Positions 36,766 to 45,310 of a DNA stretch of 64,000 bases are shown piece by piece. A program made the position numbers and the translations under genes. The DNA is from Streptomyces sp. NBC_01497 (GTDB lineage: Bacteria; Actinomycetota; Actinomycetes; Streptomycetales; Streptomycetaceae): assembly GCF_036250695.1 (NCBI RefSeq), contig NZ_CP109427.1, positions 1,178,001 through 1,242,000 on the forward strand. The letters run 5' to 3'. Each line of letters opens with the position of its first letter. The first letter of the stretch is position 1. The notes beneath the pieces were generated by a model. It did no database searches and was not told the DNA's origin. It saw nothing but the letters and a program-made list of their open reading frames with translations.

Positions 36766-37622
36766 GCGGCAGCTCCCTTCGCACGGTCGGTGGCTGATCG
36801 CAGGAATTCGAGGGAGCGACGGGCGAGTTCGGGGCCCGCGTGGGAGTGGCGGGGCAGTTCCACGACGGTGAGTCCCTGGTAGCCGGCGGCGTCGAGGGCG
36901 TCGAGTACGGGCGGGAAGTCGATCTCGCCGTCGCCGAACGGCAGGTGTTCGTGGATACCGCGCCGCATGTCCTCGATCTGCACATGGCGCAGCCATGGAG
37001 CGGCGTCGCGTACGCAGGCGGCGGGCGTCGCCGCCTCCAGGCACTGGCAGTGGCCGATGTCGAGCGTGAGGCCGAGGGAGGGGGGATCGCCGAGGCGGCG
37101 CCGCAGTTCGTGGAAGGCCGCGAGGTCGCCGACGAGGTGCCCGGGCTCGGGTTCGACGGCGAGCGGGACCCCGGCGCGGTCCGCCGCGTCGAGCAGGGGT
37201 GCGAAGCCCTCTTCGAGCCGTGCCCAGCCGAGGGCCGGGTCCTCGCCCCCGGCGGGCACGCCGCTGAAACAGTGGACCGCGTGTGCGCCGAGGTCGGCGG
37301 CGACGCGTACGGCACTCAGCAGGAGCGCCACCCGAGCGGCGCGCGCCTCGGGGTCGGGGTCGAGGAGTGTGGGCCCGTGCTTGCGGCGGGAGTCGAGGAC
37401 GTAGCGCGCGCCGGTCTCCACGGTGACGCCGAGCCCGAGCGCCGCCAGCCGTGCGGCGACGGCGCGGGTGCGGGCCCCGAGGTCCGGGGCGAGCGGGTCG
37501 AGGTGCATGTGGTCGAGGGTCAGGCCGACGCCGTCGTAGCCGAGGTCGGCGAGCAGCGCGAGGGCGTCGGTCAGGCGCAGGTCGGTGAGGCCGTTGGTGC
37601 CGTAGCCGAGGCGGAGGCTCAT
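36762..37622 (-). CDS. Cytoplasmic sugar phosphate isomerase/epimerase-like TIM barrel
   Basis: A 286-residue AP-endonuclease-2/xylose-isomerase barrel (LGYGTNGLTDLRLTDALALL, AVEPEPGHL, LTLDIGHCQCL, VQIEDMRRGIHEHLPFGDGEIDF). Metal-ligand Glu, Asp and His are in these strand ends. Coupled by 4-nt overlaps to the UbiA-like gene before it and eboA after it. It is distinct from the Tat-exported isomerase at the end of the operon. It may isomerise or epimerise the cyclitol/sugar headgroup made by the first gene, which is an inference from position. Confidence 0.85.
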   Translation of the reverse strand: MSLRLGYGTNGLTDLRLTDALALLADLGYDGVGLTLDHMHLDPLAPDLGARTRAVAARLAALGLGVTVETGARYVLDSRRKHGPTLLDPDPEARAARVALLLSAVRVAADLGAHAVHCFSGVPAGGEDPALGWARLEEGFAPLLDAADRAGVPLAVEPEPGHLVGDLAAFHELRRRLGDPPSLGLTLDIGHCQCLEAATPAACVRDAAPWLRHVQIEDMRRGIHEHLPFGDGEIDFPPVLDALDAAGYQGLTVVELPRHSHAGPELARRSLEFLRSATDRAKGAAA

Positions 37623-38644
37623 GTGGGGCTCACCTTCCGGGCGAGCAGCCGGGCGAGGGGGGCCAGCGCGGCGACGGCGAGGGCGGTCAGCGGGTCACCG
37701 GCGCGGGCGGCGAGGGCGGACTGGAGGGGGATCATGGCGCGGATGCCGCCGCCGACGGCACGCTGGGTGAGTGGCGGCGAAGGATTGAGCAGAGCATGCC
37801 AAGCAGGACGCCCGGTGGTGGCGAGGTACGCGGCGGCGAGCCCCGCGACGACCAGGCGCCCGGCCGGATCCACCCGACCGCTCCCGGTACGGGCCTGCGT
37901 CAGGTCCCCGGACCCACCGCAGACAGGTGCGATGAGCTCCGCGGCGCGCACTCCGGCGGGGCCGGCTGCGGATCGCGTCGGGACCCGTACTCCGGGCCGC
38001 GGCGGGGCACCCGGGCGGTGCGGTGGGCGGATCAACGCCGCCGACAGCGTTGTCGCGGTCGCCAGCGCCGCCAGGGGCGCGGCCAGGGCACCGCCCTGGG
38101 TCTCCCCGCGCGAGACGGTGGTGACGGCAGCGGTGTGCGCTCCGAGCGCGAGGGCGGCGGGCAGCACGGCGCCCGGCCCCCGGGCCTCCGGGGTCGCCGA
38201 CGCGCCCAGCAGGACATCCAGCGAACGGGCCGCGCCCATGGCGACCGGACCCGCGACGGTGTGCTTCAGCCTCAGGTCGTACGCCCACACGGTGGCGGCG
38301 ATCGCCGCCGACACCGCCAGCGGGCGGCGTCCCGCCACAGCCGCCAGGGCCAGACCGGCCGCCGTCAGGGCGCCCGCCGCCGCGAGCGCGGCGCGCGGTG
38401 CGATCCGGCCGGAGGGGATCGGCCGGTGCGGCCGGTCCACCGCGTCCTCCGCCCGGTCCGCCCAGTCGTTGAGCGCCATGCCTGCCTCGTACAGGCACAG
38501 CGAGGAACCGATCACCAGGGCCGTGCCGCGCCCGGGCCGGGCACCGGCCGCCGCGACACCGGCGAGGGCGTCGCCGGGAACGGTGAACAGAGCCGAGACA
38601 CGCAGTAGTTCGGCCCAGTCGCGGGCCCGTCGCAGCAGGCTCAC
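37619..38644 (-). CDS. eboC: UbiA-family prenyltransferase (EboC-like)
   Basis: A 341-residue membrane protein of about 8 helices. The first Asp-rich prenyl-diphosphate motif is ALNDWADRAEDAVDRPHRPIPSG (about residues 60-82), as in UbiA enzymes; the second conserved region is TVWAYDLRLKHT. It resembles the SCO3242-type actinomycete family. GTG 38644 overlaps the stop of the preceding gene (GTGA). It should attach an isoprenoid chain to an acceptor at the membrane. In this operon a cyclitol- or sugar-derived acceptor is plausible, but not shown. Confidence 0.85.
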   Translation of the reverse strand: MSLLRRARDWAELLRVSALFTVPGDALAGVAAAGARPGRGTALVIGSSLCLYEAGMALNDWADRAEDAVDRPHRPIPSGRIAPRAALAAAGALTAAGLALAAVAGRRPLAVSAAIAATVWAYDLRLKHTVAGPVAMGAARSLDVLLGASATPEARGPGAVLPAALALGAHTAAVTTVSRGETQGGALAAPLAALATATTLSAALIRPPHRPGAPPRPGVRVPTRSAAGPAGVRAAELIAPVCGGSGDLTQARTGSGRVDPAGRLVVAGLAAAYLATTGRPAWHALLNPSPPLTQRAVGGGIRAMIPLQSALAARAGDPLTALAVAALAPLARLLARKVSPT

Positions 38645-39774
38645 GCGCCCGCCCCCAGCCGGCCCGCGAAGGCCAGCAGTTCCTCGAACTGCTCGGCGAG
38701 GGCGACGGACCGTCCGTCCGGATCCTTGAAGTAGAAGCCCAGTTGCGGCAGCGCCCCGCCGATCCCCGCCTCGTGTGCGCGGGCGACGAGCCGGGCGAGG
38801 TCGAGCACGAGGGGCGCGGCCAGCGCCGAGTCGCACCCCTGCCAGGTGGTCTGGAGGATCATCCGCGAGCCGAGGAAACCGTCGAAGGCGATGTGGTCCC
38901 AGGCCGTCTTCCAGTCGCCGAGTGCCGGCACGTCGTCGATGTGCACCTCGCCCTCGGGAGCGGCGCCGAGCGCGTCGGCGAGGACGCGCTCCTTGCCCGC
39001 GTTCTTGGCCGCCGCCGCGGCCGGGTCCGCGAGGGCGGCGCCGTCGCCGCCGCCGAGCAGGTTCGTACCGGACCAGGCCCGTACGTTCAGCGCGCGCTGC
39101 ACGAACATCGGGGCGAGCACGGACCGCAGCAGGGTCTGGCCCGTCTTGCCGTCGCGGCCAGCGTGGGGAAGCCCGCTCGCGGCGACGGCGGCGGCCAGGA
39201 CGGGGGTGCGCAGGCCGGTGGACGGGGTGAAGTTGACGTATCCGCACCCCGCGCGGACCGCCGCGGCCGCGTACAGGGAACTCGCGGGCAGCCGGGGATC
39301 ACCGGGCGCGGGCAGCGGCTCCGTGGACGACACGTTGACGACGACCGTACGGGCGACCCCCATGCGGCGGGTGAAGCCCGCGATGTCGGCGGCGAAGCCC
39401 GCGATGATCTCCTCGTCGTCGCGGGTGTCGCCGGGTCCCGGGCCGCCGGTCCTGATCTCCGCGTCGGCGGCGGCCAGTTCCGCCGTGATCGCGCCGACGA
39501 GCCCATGGGGCAGCACGCCCGCCTCGGTGAGCGCCTCGGCACGTTTGGGCAGCGGGCAGCTCGCGGTGTCGTGCCCGCCGAACACGAGCGAGGACAGCGC
39601 GGGCAGTCCGGCCCCCGCGAAGGGCGGCGTCTCCGTGACCATCCCGGTCGGGGCGTGCAGGCCCGCGGTCACCGCCGCGCACCCCGCGACCGCGGTGGTC
39701 GCGACGGAGCCGCGTGCCCCGACGAACCAGACTCCGGTGCGCGCTGTGGCCGATTCGCTGCTGGTCGTCGTCAC
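38641..39774 (-). CDS. Inositol-3-phosphate synthase-like protein, first gene of the ebo-like operon
   Basis: A 377-residue NAD-dependent isomerising aldolase of the INO1 family: Rossmann start GVWFVGARGSVATTAVAGC, VVVNVSSTEPLP, YVNFTPSTG, the central DGKTGQTLLRSVLAPMF block and NLLGGGDGAAL. It turns glucose-6-phosphate into inositol-3-phosphate in known members; this one could make another cyclitol phosphate. GTG 39774 has AGGAGG 7 nt upstream. It heads an eight-gene coupled operon, at the place where ebo/edb clusters carry a dehydroquinate-synthase-like sugar phosphate cyclase. Confidence 0.87.
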   Translation of the reverse strand: MTTTSSESATARTGVWFVGARGSVATTAVAGCAAVTAGLHAPTGMVTETPPFAGAGLPALSSLVFGGHDTASCPLPKRAEALTEAGVLPHGLVGAITAELAAADAEIRTGGPGPGDTRDDEEIIAGFAADIAGFTRRMGVARTVVVNVSSTEPLPAPGDPRLPASSLYAAAAVRAGCGYVNFTPSTGLRTPVLAAAVAASGLPHAGRDGKTGQTLLRSVLAPMFVQRALNVRAWSGTNLLGGGDGAALADPAAAAAKNAGKERVLADALGAAPEGEVHIDDVPALGDWKTAWDHIAFDGFLGSRMILQTTWQGCDSALAAPLVLDLARLVARAHEAGIGGALPQLGFYFKDPDGRSVALAEQFEELLAFAGRLGAGA

Positions 39775-40184
39775 GGTCTGCCTCCTGCCGCCGATGTGCC
39801 GGTGTGCTGTGTGCGGATGTGTTCGAGTGCTGAGTGCGAGGGTGTGCGGTGTGTGCGTGCGCGGAGCGGATGCGCCTGGCCGGCCCTACGAGTGACGCGG
39901 TGCGGGTGCGGGTGCGCGCGGTCTTACGGGTGACGCGGTACGGGTGCGGGTGTGTTCCGGTGCGGATCGGGTGTCTTCCGGTGCGGAGGCCGCATGTTCC
40001 GCTCCCTGTGCAGGCGTTCGGTCATTCCGGTGCGCCGTTCCGTGTGCGGAGGTACCGATGGATCGGTACGCCGGATCCGCTGCCCCGGGGCCGGGCCGGT
40101 GCGGCACCGGGCGCCCAGGGTGGGCCCGGCGCGCGGCCGGGCGGCCCGCAGGGACTACGGGCCGTACGGCCGGCGCCGGTCCGA
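39775..40184. repeat. G/T-rich low-complexity upstream region of the ebo-like operon
   Basis: About 410 bp without a gene. From about 39800 to 40020 the plus strand is dominated by GTG, GTGCGG and GTGTGCG runs. A 23-bp stretch beginning GTGACGCGGTGCGGGTG (from 39892) recurs with one change from 39930, and TTCCGGTGCGGA recurs near 39956 and 39976. It must hold the promoter of the operon. I cannot point to -35/-10 boxes. Confidence 0.5.
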
Positions 40185-40224
40185 GGCGGTGGGCGGGGGG
40201 TACGGCGCCTCCCCGCCCACCGCC
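40185..40224 (-). terminator. Hairpin terminator after the large multidomain protein gene
   Basis: Perfect 14-bp arms at 40185-40198 and 40211-40224 with a 12-nt loop, 26 bp past the stop of the minus-strand gene. Confidence 0.65.
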
Positions 40225-40250
40225 GGCTCGGTGGGACCGGTATCGGGACC

Positions 40251-43200
40251 TCAGCCGGTCGGCGCGGGCAGTTCCTTGATCTGGATGTTGCGGAACGCCG
40301 CCTGATCGTCGGGCCCGTGGTTCTGGATCCCGATGTAGCCGTCCTTCAGGCTGCGCGCGGGGTCCTTGTTGGTGAAGTCGTTGATCTTCACGCCGTTCAG
40401 GAAGACCTGGAGACGTTCGCCCTGGACCTTGATCTCGTAGCTGTTCCACTGGCCGGGCGGGCGCAGCACGCGGTCGCGCGCCTTGATGTCCGCCGCTTTG
40501 AAGGTGTAGATCGAGCCGGTGGTGCGGTCCGGCGCGTCGGTCGCGTCGATCTGCACCTCGTACCCGTTGTCGACCGCCGACCAGGGGTCGTCCGACTCGG
40601 GGAAGCCCACGAATACGCCGGAGTTGTCGTCGCCGTCGAGCTTCCAGTCCAGCTTCAGCGAGTAGTCCGAGAACTGCTTCGCCTGGTACCACAGGAGGCC
40701 GAGGCCGCCCGCCGAGTGCAGTTCGCCGCCGCCGATGTCGAACGCTCCGGGACCCGCGTGCTTCCAGCCCTCCAGCGTCTGGCCGTTGAAGAGGTCCCGG
40801 TATCCGCTCTGGGGCTTGCAGTCGGCCTTGACCTGGCCCGTCGTGTACTTCAGGCCGCCGAGCAGCATGCCGCGGAAGTCCGCGTCCGCGTAGGACTCCT
40901 TGGTGTGTCCGAGACCGGTGTAGAAGGACCGGCCGCCCTGGTAGTCCTGGCACCAGCTGATCGGGTGGTCGCCGCGCATCGTGCCGCCCTGGTAGGTGGT
41001 CTCGTCCAGGGTGGCGAGGACGTGAACGCTGCCGCGCGGGTTGGTGCGGTAGTTGTACAGCTCGTCGTTCCAGCTCCAGGCCTTCGGCAGGTGCGCCGTC
41101 GCCGGGTTCTTCTGGTCCTCGACCCGTACGGTCACGGGCTGGGGCGTCGGGTGGCCCTGGAAGTAGGCGCCGACCAGGCCGCCGTAGAAGGACCAGTCGT
41201 ACTCGGTGTCGGCCGCCGCGTGGACGCCCATGTAGCCGCCGCCGGTGGAGATGAAGTACTCGAACGCCTTCTGCTGCTCGGGGTTGAGCACGTCACCGGT
41301 GGTGGAGAGGAAGACGACCGCGTCGTACCGGGCGAGGTTGTTCGTGGTGAACTGGGCGGCCGTCTCCGTGGTGTCGACGGTGATGTTGTTCTGCGCGCCG
41401 AGTTCCTTCAGCGCGGCGATGCCCTCGGGGATGGCGTCGTGCCGGAACGCGGCGGTCTTGGAGAAGACGAGGATCCGCTTCTCGGTCTTCCCTGGCGCCT
41501 GGTCGCTGATGCGGAAGTCGTCGATGTCGTAGAGCGCACCCTCGCCGCCCTTGAAGACGAGGAACAGCTTCGTGGACTTCGTGGGCACACCGCGCAGGGG
41601 CACGTCGATGTCCTGGAAGGTGTCCCAGCTGCCGGTGACGGGGATCGGTGCGGAGCCGAGGATCTTCCCGTCCGCCGAGCCGGTGCGCACTTCGAGGAAA
41701 CCGCCCGCGCCGGCGGAGGAGATCCGCGCGGTCAGGGTCTTCGCGCCGGTCAGGTTGTAGGGCGTGAAGGAGATCCAGTCGCCGTCGTTGATGTCGCCGA
41801 CGGTCTTGCCGCCGTTCGCGCTGGTCTTGGCCTGCTGGGTGATGCCCGAGGAGTCGGTGTAGTGCTCGGCCTGCCGGTGGCGGGGCTGGAGCTGCACCTC
41901 GTCGTGGGTGGTCAGCGGGGCCTGACCGCCGCCACCGCCGTCAGTGTATTCGGCGTCCAGTACACCGAAGATGTTGGCGTTGGGGTCGTGGTCGGCGTCG
42001 GCCGGCGCCGTGATGGTGCCCTCGCAGCCGTTGGCGGAGGTGAGCGGATGGCCGTGGTTGTCGTGCCCGAGCACGTAGTGGACGGTCACCTTCGCGCAGT
42101 CGACCGGTCCGTCCTCCGGATCGGTGACGGTGACCTTGAAGGGCAGTGTGTCACCGAAGTCGAACAGGGCGCCGTCGGACGGCACGGTCAGTTCGACCTT
42201 CGGCGCGGTGTTGCCGACGACCACCTGGACGGAGGCGGTGGCGGTGTGGCCGTCGGGGTCGGAGGCGGTGAGCGTCGCCGTGTAGGTGCCGTTCTTCTTG
42301 TACGGGTGCGTCGGGTCCGCCTCGGTCGAGCGGGCCCCGTCGCCGAAGTCCCACGCGTAGGAGACGGTGTCGCCGTCGGGGTCCGTGGTGCCCGCGGAGG
42401 AGAACGCGACCCGCAGCGGGGCGGCGCCCGACGTCTTGTTGGCGACAGCCTTGGCGACGGGCGCCCGCCCGCCGGTGACGTTCTCGATGCGGTAGACGCC
42501 CGAGTTGTCGTCCCCGCCGAACCAGGAGAGCCCGTAGTCGAGGACGTAGAGGGCGCCGTCGGGGCCGAACTCCATGTCCATGACCTGGGTGCCGGTCCAC
42601 GGGAAGTCGTTGATCTTCTGGACGGTGCCATCGCCGTCCTGCTCGATCCGCTTGATCCACTGACGGCCGAACTCACCGGCGAAGAAGTTCCCGTCGTACT
42701 CCTCGGGGAACTTCACGGGCGAGGTGGAGGTGGGGTCGTAGCGGTAGACGGGGCCGCCCATCGGCGACTCGGAGCCGCTGCCGAACTCGGGGACGCTGCC
42801 ACCGTCGTACGGGATCCAGGCCGGCTGTGCGGGCGGCAGATCGACCAGGCCGGTGTTGTGCGGCGAGTCGTTCTTCGGCGCGGCGCAGTCGAAGGCCGCG
42901 CCCGACGTCCCGGTCGCGAAGTCGTAGTCGATGAACGGGTCGTTGTTCCCCGTGCAGAACGGCCAGCCGAAGTTGCCCGCCCGGGTGACCCTGGCGAACT
43001 CCACTTGGCCGCCTGGGCCCCGGGTCGGGGACGCGGCGCCCGCGTCGGGGCCGTAGTCGCCCACGTAGACGATGCCGGTCTTCTTGTCGACGGACATCCG
43101 GAACGGATTGCGGAAGCCCATCGCGTAGATCTCGGGACGCGTCTTCGCGGTGCCGGGGGCGAAGAGGTTGCCGTCGGGCACGGTGTACGACCCGTCGGCG

Positions 43201-43964
43201 GCGACCTTGACGCGCAGGATCTTGCCGCGCAGGTCGTTGGTGTTGCCCGCGCTGCGCCGGGCGTCGAACGCCGGGTTGCGGTCGGGGCGTTCGTCGATGG
43301 GTGCGTAGCCGTCGGAGGCGAACGGGTTGGAGTCGTCGCCGGTCGACAGGTAGAGGTTGCCCTCGCCGTCGAAGGCGATGTCACCGCCGACGTGGCAGCA
43401 GATGCCGCGCGAGGTCGCGACGTCGAGGACCTTCTTCTCGCTGGCCTTGTCGAGGGTGCCGTCCGCTTCGAGGGTGAACCGGGAGAGCCGGTTGTAGCCG
43501 TCGAAGGGAGCGAAGTCGGCGGCCGAGCCGGTCTCGGGCGCGTCGGTGGCCGGGGTGTCGAGCTTCGGCGCGTAGTAGAGGTAGATCGCCCTGTTGTGCG
43601 CGAAGTCCGGGTCCACGCCGACGCCTTGCAGGCCCTCCTCGTCGTGGTTGTACACGTCGAGGGTGCCGGCGACCTTGGTGGTGCCGTTCGCATCGGTGAT
43701 CCGCAGGACCCCGTCGCGCGAGGTGTGCAGCACCTCGCGGTCCGGCAGGACGGCCAGCGACATGGGCTCGCCGACCTCGGCTGCGCCCTTGGCGAGCGTC
43801 ACCTGCTGGAAGACCGGGTCGGCGGCCGCGGGTGCGGCTGCCACCACGGCGGCGGACGCGGTGTTCGCCGCGGCGGTGGGTACGGCGCCGAGGCTCGCGC
43901 CGGCGAGCAGGACGCCTGTCAGCGCGGCGAGGAGCGATCTTGCTCCGGGACGTTTTCTGTGCAC
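40251..43964 (-). CDS. Secreted multidomain protein: glucose-dehydrogenase-type propeller, PKD, CBM6-like, ThuA and DUF1080 domains
   Basis: A 1237-residue exported protein. After a signal peptide (to about residue 34) come a PQQ-glucose/sorbosone-dehydrogenase-type beta-propeller (about 50-510; EGLQGVGVDPDFA, MGFRNPFRMSVD), a PKD domain (about 515-595; YAWDFGDG), a CBM6-like domain (about 690-830; GDWISFTPYNLTGAKTL), a ThuA domain (about 835-1045; LVFSKTAAFRHDAIPEGI, MGVHAAADTEYDW, WCQDYQGGRSFYTGLGHT) and DUF1080 (about 1060-1235; DLFNGQTLEGWKH, YEVQIDA). GTG 43964 has GGAGG 6 nt upstream. The domains suggest oxidation and cleavage of a glycoside outside the cell, matching the sugar operon upstream. 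Confidence 0.88.
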   Translation of the reverse strand: MHRKRPGARSLLAALTGVLLAGASLGAVPTAAANTASAAVVAAAPAAADPVFQQVTLAKGAAEVGEPMSLAVLPDREVLHTSRDGVLRITDANGTTKVAGTLDVYNHDEEGLQGVGVDPDFAHNRAIYLYYAPKLDTPATDAPETGSAADFAPFDGYNRLSRFTLEADGTLDKASEKKVLDVATSRGICCHVGGDIAFDGEGNLYLSTGDDSNPFASDGYAPIDERPDRNPAFDARRSAGNTNDLRGKILRVKVAADGSYTVPDGNLFAPGTAKTRPEIYAMGFRNPFRMSVDKKTGIVYVGDYGPDAGAASPTRGPGGQVEFARVTRAGNFGWPFCTGNNDPFIDYDFATGTSGAAFDCAAPKNDSPHNTGLVDLPPAQPAWIPYDGGSVPEFGSGSESPMGGPVYRYDPTSTSPVKFPEEYDGNFFAGEFGRQWIKRIEQDGDGTVQKINDFPWTGTQVMDMEFGPDGALYVLDYGLSWFGGDDNSGVYRIENVTGGRAPVAKAVANKTSGAAPLRVAFSSAGTTDPDGDTVSYAWDFGDGARSTEADPTHPYKKNGTYTATLTASDPDGHTATASVQVVVGNTAPKVELTVPSDGALFDFGDTLPFKVTVTDPEDGPVDCAKVTVHYVLGHDNHGHPLTSANGCEGTITAPADADHDPNANIFGVLDAEYTDGGGGGQAPLTTHDEVQLQPRHRQAEHYTDSSGITQQAKTSANGGKTVGDINDGDWISFTPYNLTGAKTLTARISSAGAGGFLEVRTGSADGKILGSAPIPVTGSWDTFQDIDVPLRGVPTKSTKLFLVFKGGEGALYDIDDFRISDQAPGKTEKRILVFSKTAAFRHDAIPEGIAALKELGAQNNITVDTTETAAQFTTNNLARYDAVVFLSTTGDVLNPEQQKAFEYFISTGGGYMGVHAAADTEYDWSFYGGLVGAYFQGHPTPQPVTVRVEDQKNPATAHLPKAWSWNDELYNYRTNPRGSVHVLATLDETTYQGGTMRGDHPISWCQDYQGGRSFYTGLGHTKESYADADFRGMLLGGLKYTTGQVKADCKPQSGYRDLFNGQTLEGWKHAGPGAFDIGGGELHSAGGLGLLWYQAKQFSDYSLKLDWKLDGDDNSGVFVGFPESDDPWSAVDNGYEVQIDATDAPDRTTGSIYTFKAADIKARDRVLRPPGQWNSYEIKVQGERLQVFLNGVKINDFTNKDPARSLKDGYIGIQNHGPDDQAAFRNIQIKELPAPTG

Positions 43965-44137
43965 GAAAGTCCTCCGGGGAGTGGGCTGTTCGTACGCTTC
44001 CGGTGCTCGTCCGGCACCGGATCGTGAAAGGGCGGCAGTGGTGTGCGCCGTCACACCTGCCCCGCCAGGGCCTGTGCGGCCCGCTGTCCTGTGCAACCTC
44101 TGTGGACGGTAGCGGGGTTCGTCCCGTACCGAAAGAC

Positions 44138-44165
44138 CTTGCGCACGGATGCGCCGCAACTTTTC
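44138..44165. promoter_or_regulatory. Candidate ROK-regulator operator upstream of the multidomain protein gene
   Basis: CTTGC (44138-44142), 13 bp, then GCAACTTTT (44156-44164). The same arms and spacing occur in front of the ROK gene at 52362. It sits 174 bp upstream of the start in the 329-bp gap 43965-44293, which otherwise holds only the neighbouring terminator. Confidence 0.5.
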
Positions 44166-44197
44166 CCCGCATCAGGACAAAGCCGCCTTCGGGCATG

Positions 44198-44237
44198 CCG
44201 GGCCGCCCGGTGGCGCACTCGCCACCGGGCGGCCCGG
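44198..44237 (-). terminator. 18-bp hairpin terminator after the isomerase gene
   Basis: Perfect arms 44198-44215 and 44220-44237 with a 4-nt loop, 57 bp past the stop of the minus-strand isomerase. It separates the ABC/dehydrogenase operon from the multidomain protein gene. Confidence 0.8.
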
Positions 44238-44293
44238 TCCCCGGCGGCCTCGCCCGCCGCGTGCCGGGACCGGGTCCCGGGCTGCCGCAGCCG

Positions 44294-45298
44294 CTACCGG
44301 CCGCCGCCGAAGGCCGCGTCGAACGACGCGCTCGGCGGGTCGAAGTCGAACCTCTTCAGGTCGCGCAGCGCCTCGGGCGCCCCGGCGAGCCGGTCCATAC
44401 CCGCGTCCTCCCACTCCACCGAAACGGGGCCCTCGTAGCCGATGGAGCGCAGCATCCGGAAGACGTCCTCCCACGGCACGTCGCCGTGGCCGGCCGAGAC
44501 GAAGTCCCAGCCGCGCCGCGGGTCGCCCCACGGCAGGTGGGAGCCGAGCCGGCCGTTGCGCCCGTCGAGCCGCTTGCGGGCCTCCTTGCAGTCGACGTGG
44601 TAGATCCGGTCCCGGAAGTCGTAGAGGAAGGCGACCGGGTCCAGGTCCTGCCACACGAAGTGGCTCGGGTCGAAGTTCAGCCCGAACGCGGGGCGGTGGC
44701 CGACCGCTTCGAGCGCACGGTGCGTGGTCCAGTAGTCGTACGCGATCTCGCCCGGGTGCACCTCGTGGGCGAAGCGGACACCCTCCGCGTCGAACACGTC
44801 GAGGATCGGGTTCCACCGCTCGGCGAAGTCCTCGTACCCGCGCTCGATCATGCGGGGCGGGACCGGCGGGAACATCGCCACCAGGTGCCAGATCGCCGAG
44901 CCGGTGAAGCCGATGACGGTGTCCACACCGAAGGCCGCCGCGGCCCGCGCGGTGTCCTTGATCTCGGCCGCGGCGCGCTGCCGGACCCCCTCCGGGTCCC
45001 CGTCCCCCCAGACGCGGCCGGGCAGGATGTCCTGGTGGCGTTCGTCGATGATCGCGTCGCAGACGGCCTGCCCGACGAGGTGGTTGGAGACCGCCCAGCA
45101 CTTCAGGCCGTACTTCTCCAGCAGCTGGTGCCTGCCGGCCAGGTAACCCGGGTCGGCGAGGGCCTTGTCGACCTCGAAGTGGTCGCCCCAGCAGGCGAGT
45201 TCGAGACCGTCGTAACCGAAGTCCCGGGCGAGCCGGCACACCTCCTCCAGCGGCAGGTCGGCCCACTGCCCGGTGAACAGGGCGAACGGACGTGACAT
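44294..45298 (-). CDS. Sugar phosphate isomerase/epimerase-like TIM barrel
   Basis: A 334-residue AP-endonuclease-2-type barrel ([76 protein letters not shown]). Ligands for a metal are in the EVHP, FDPSH and CKE segments. It follows the Gfo/Idh/MocA gene by 12 bp, a pairing seen where a sugar is oxidised and then isomerised or cleaved. Cytoplasmic; no signal peptide. Confidence 0.88.
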   Translation of the reverse strand: MSRPFALFTGQWADLPLEEVCRLARDFGYDGLELACWGDHFEVDKALADPGYLAGRHQLLEKYGLKCWAVSNHLVGQAVCDAIIDERHQDILPGRVWGDGDPEGVRQRAAAEIKDTARAAAAFGVDTVIGFTGSAIWHLVAMFPPVPPRMIERGYEDFAERWNPILDVFDAEGVRFAHEVHPGEIAYDYWTTHRALEAVGHRPAFGLNFDPSHFVWQDLDPVAFLYDFRDRIYHVDCKEARKRLDGRNGRLGSHLPWGDPRRGWDFVSAGHGDVPWEDVFRMLRSIGYEGPVSVEWEDAGMDRLAGAPEALRDLKRFDFDPPSASFDAAFGGGR

Positions 45299-45310
45299 GC
45301 GGGCTTCCTC

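Noticed and set aside
32726..39774. Secondary-metabolite gene cluster based on UbiA, phosphodiesterase and INO1-like genes
   Set aside because: No core synthase, carrier protein or resistance gene is present; the gene set fits an ebo-like operon better.
39834..44027. 1397-codon plus-strand open frame opposite the multidomain protein gene
   Set aside because: It is antisense shadow coding, dominated by Val/Gly/Arg runs; the minus strand has five recognisable domains.
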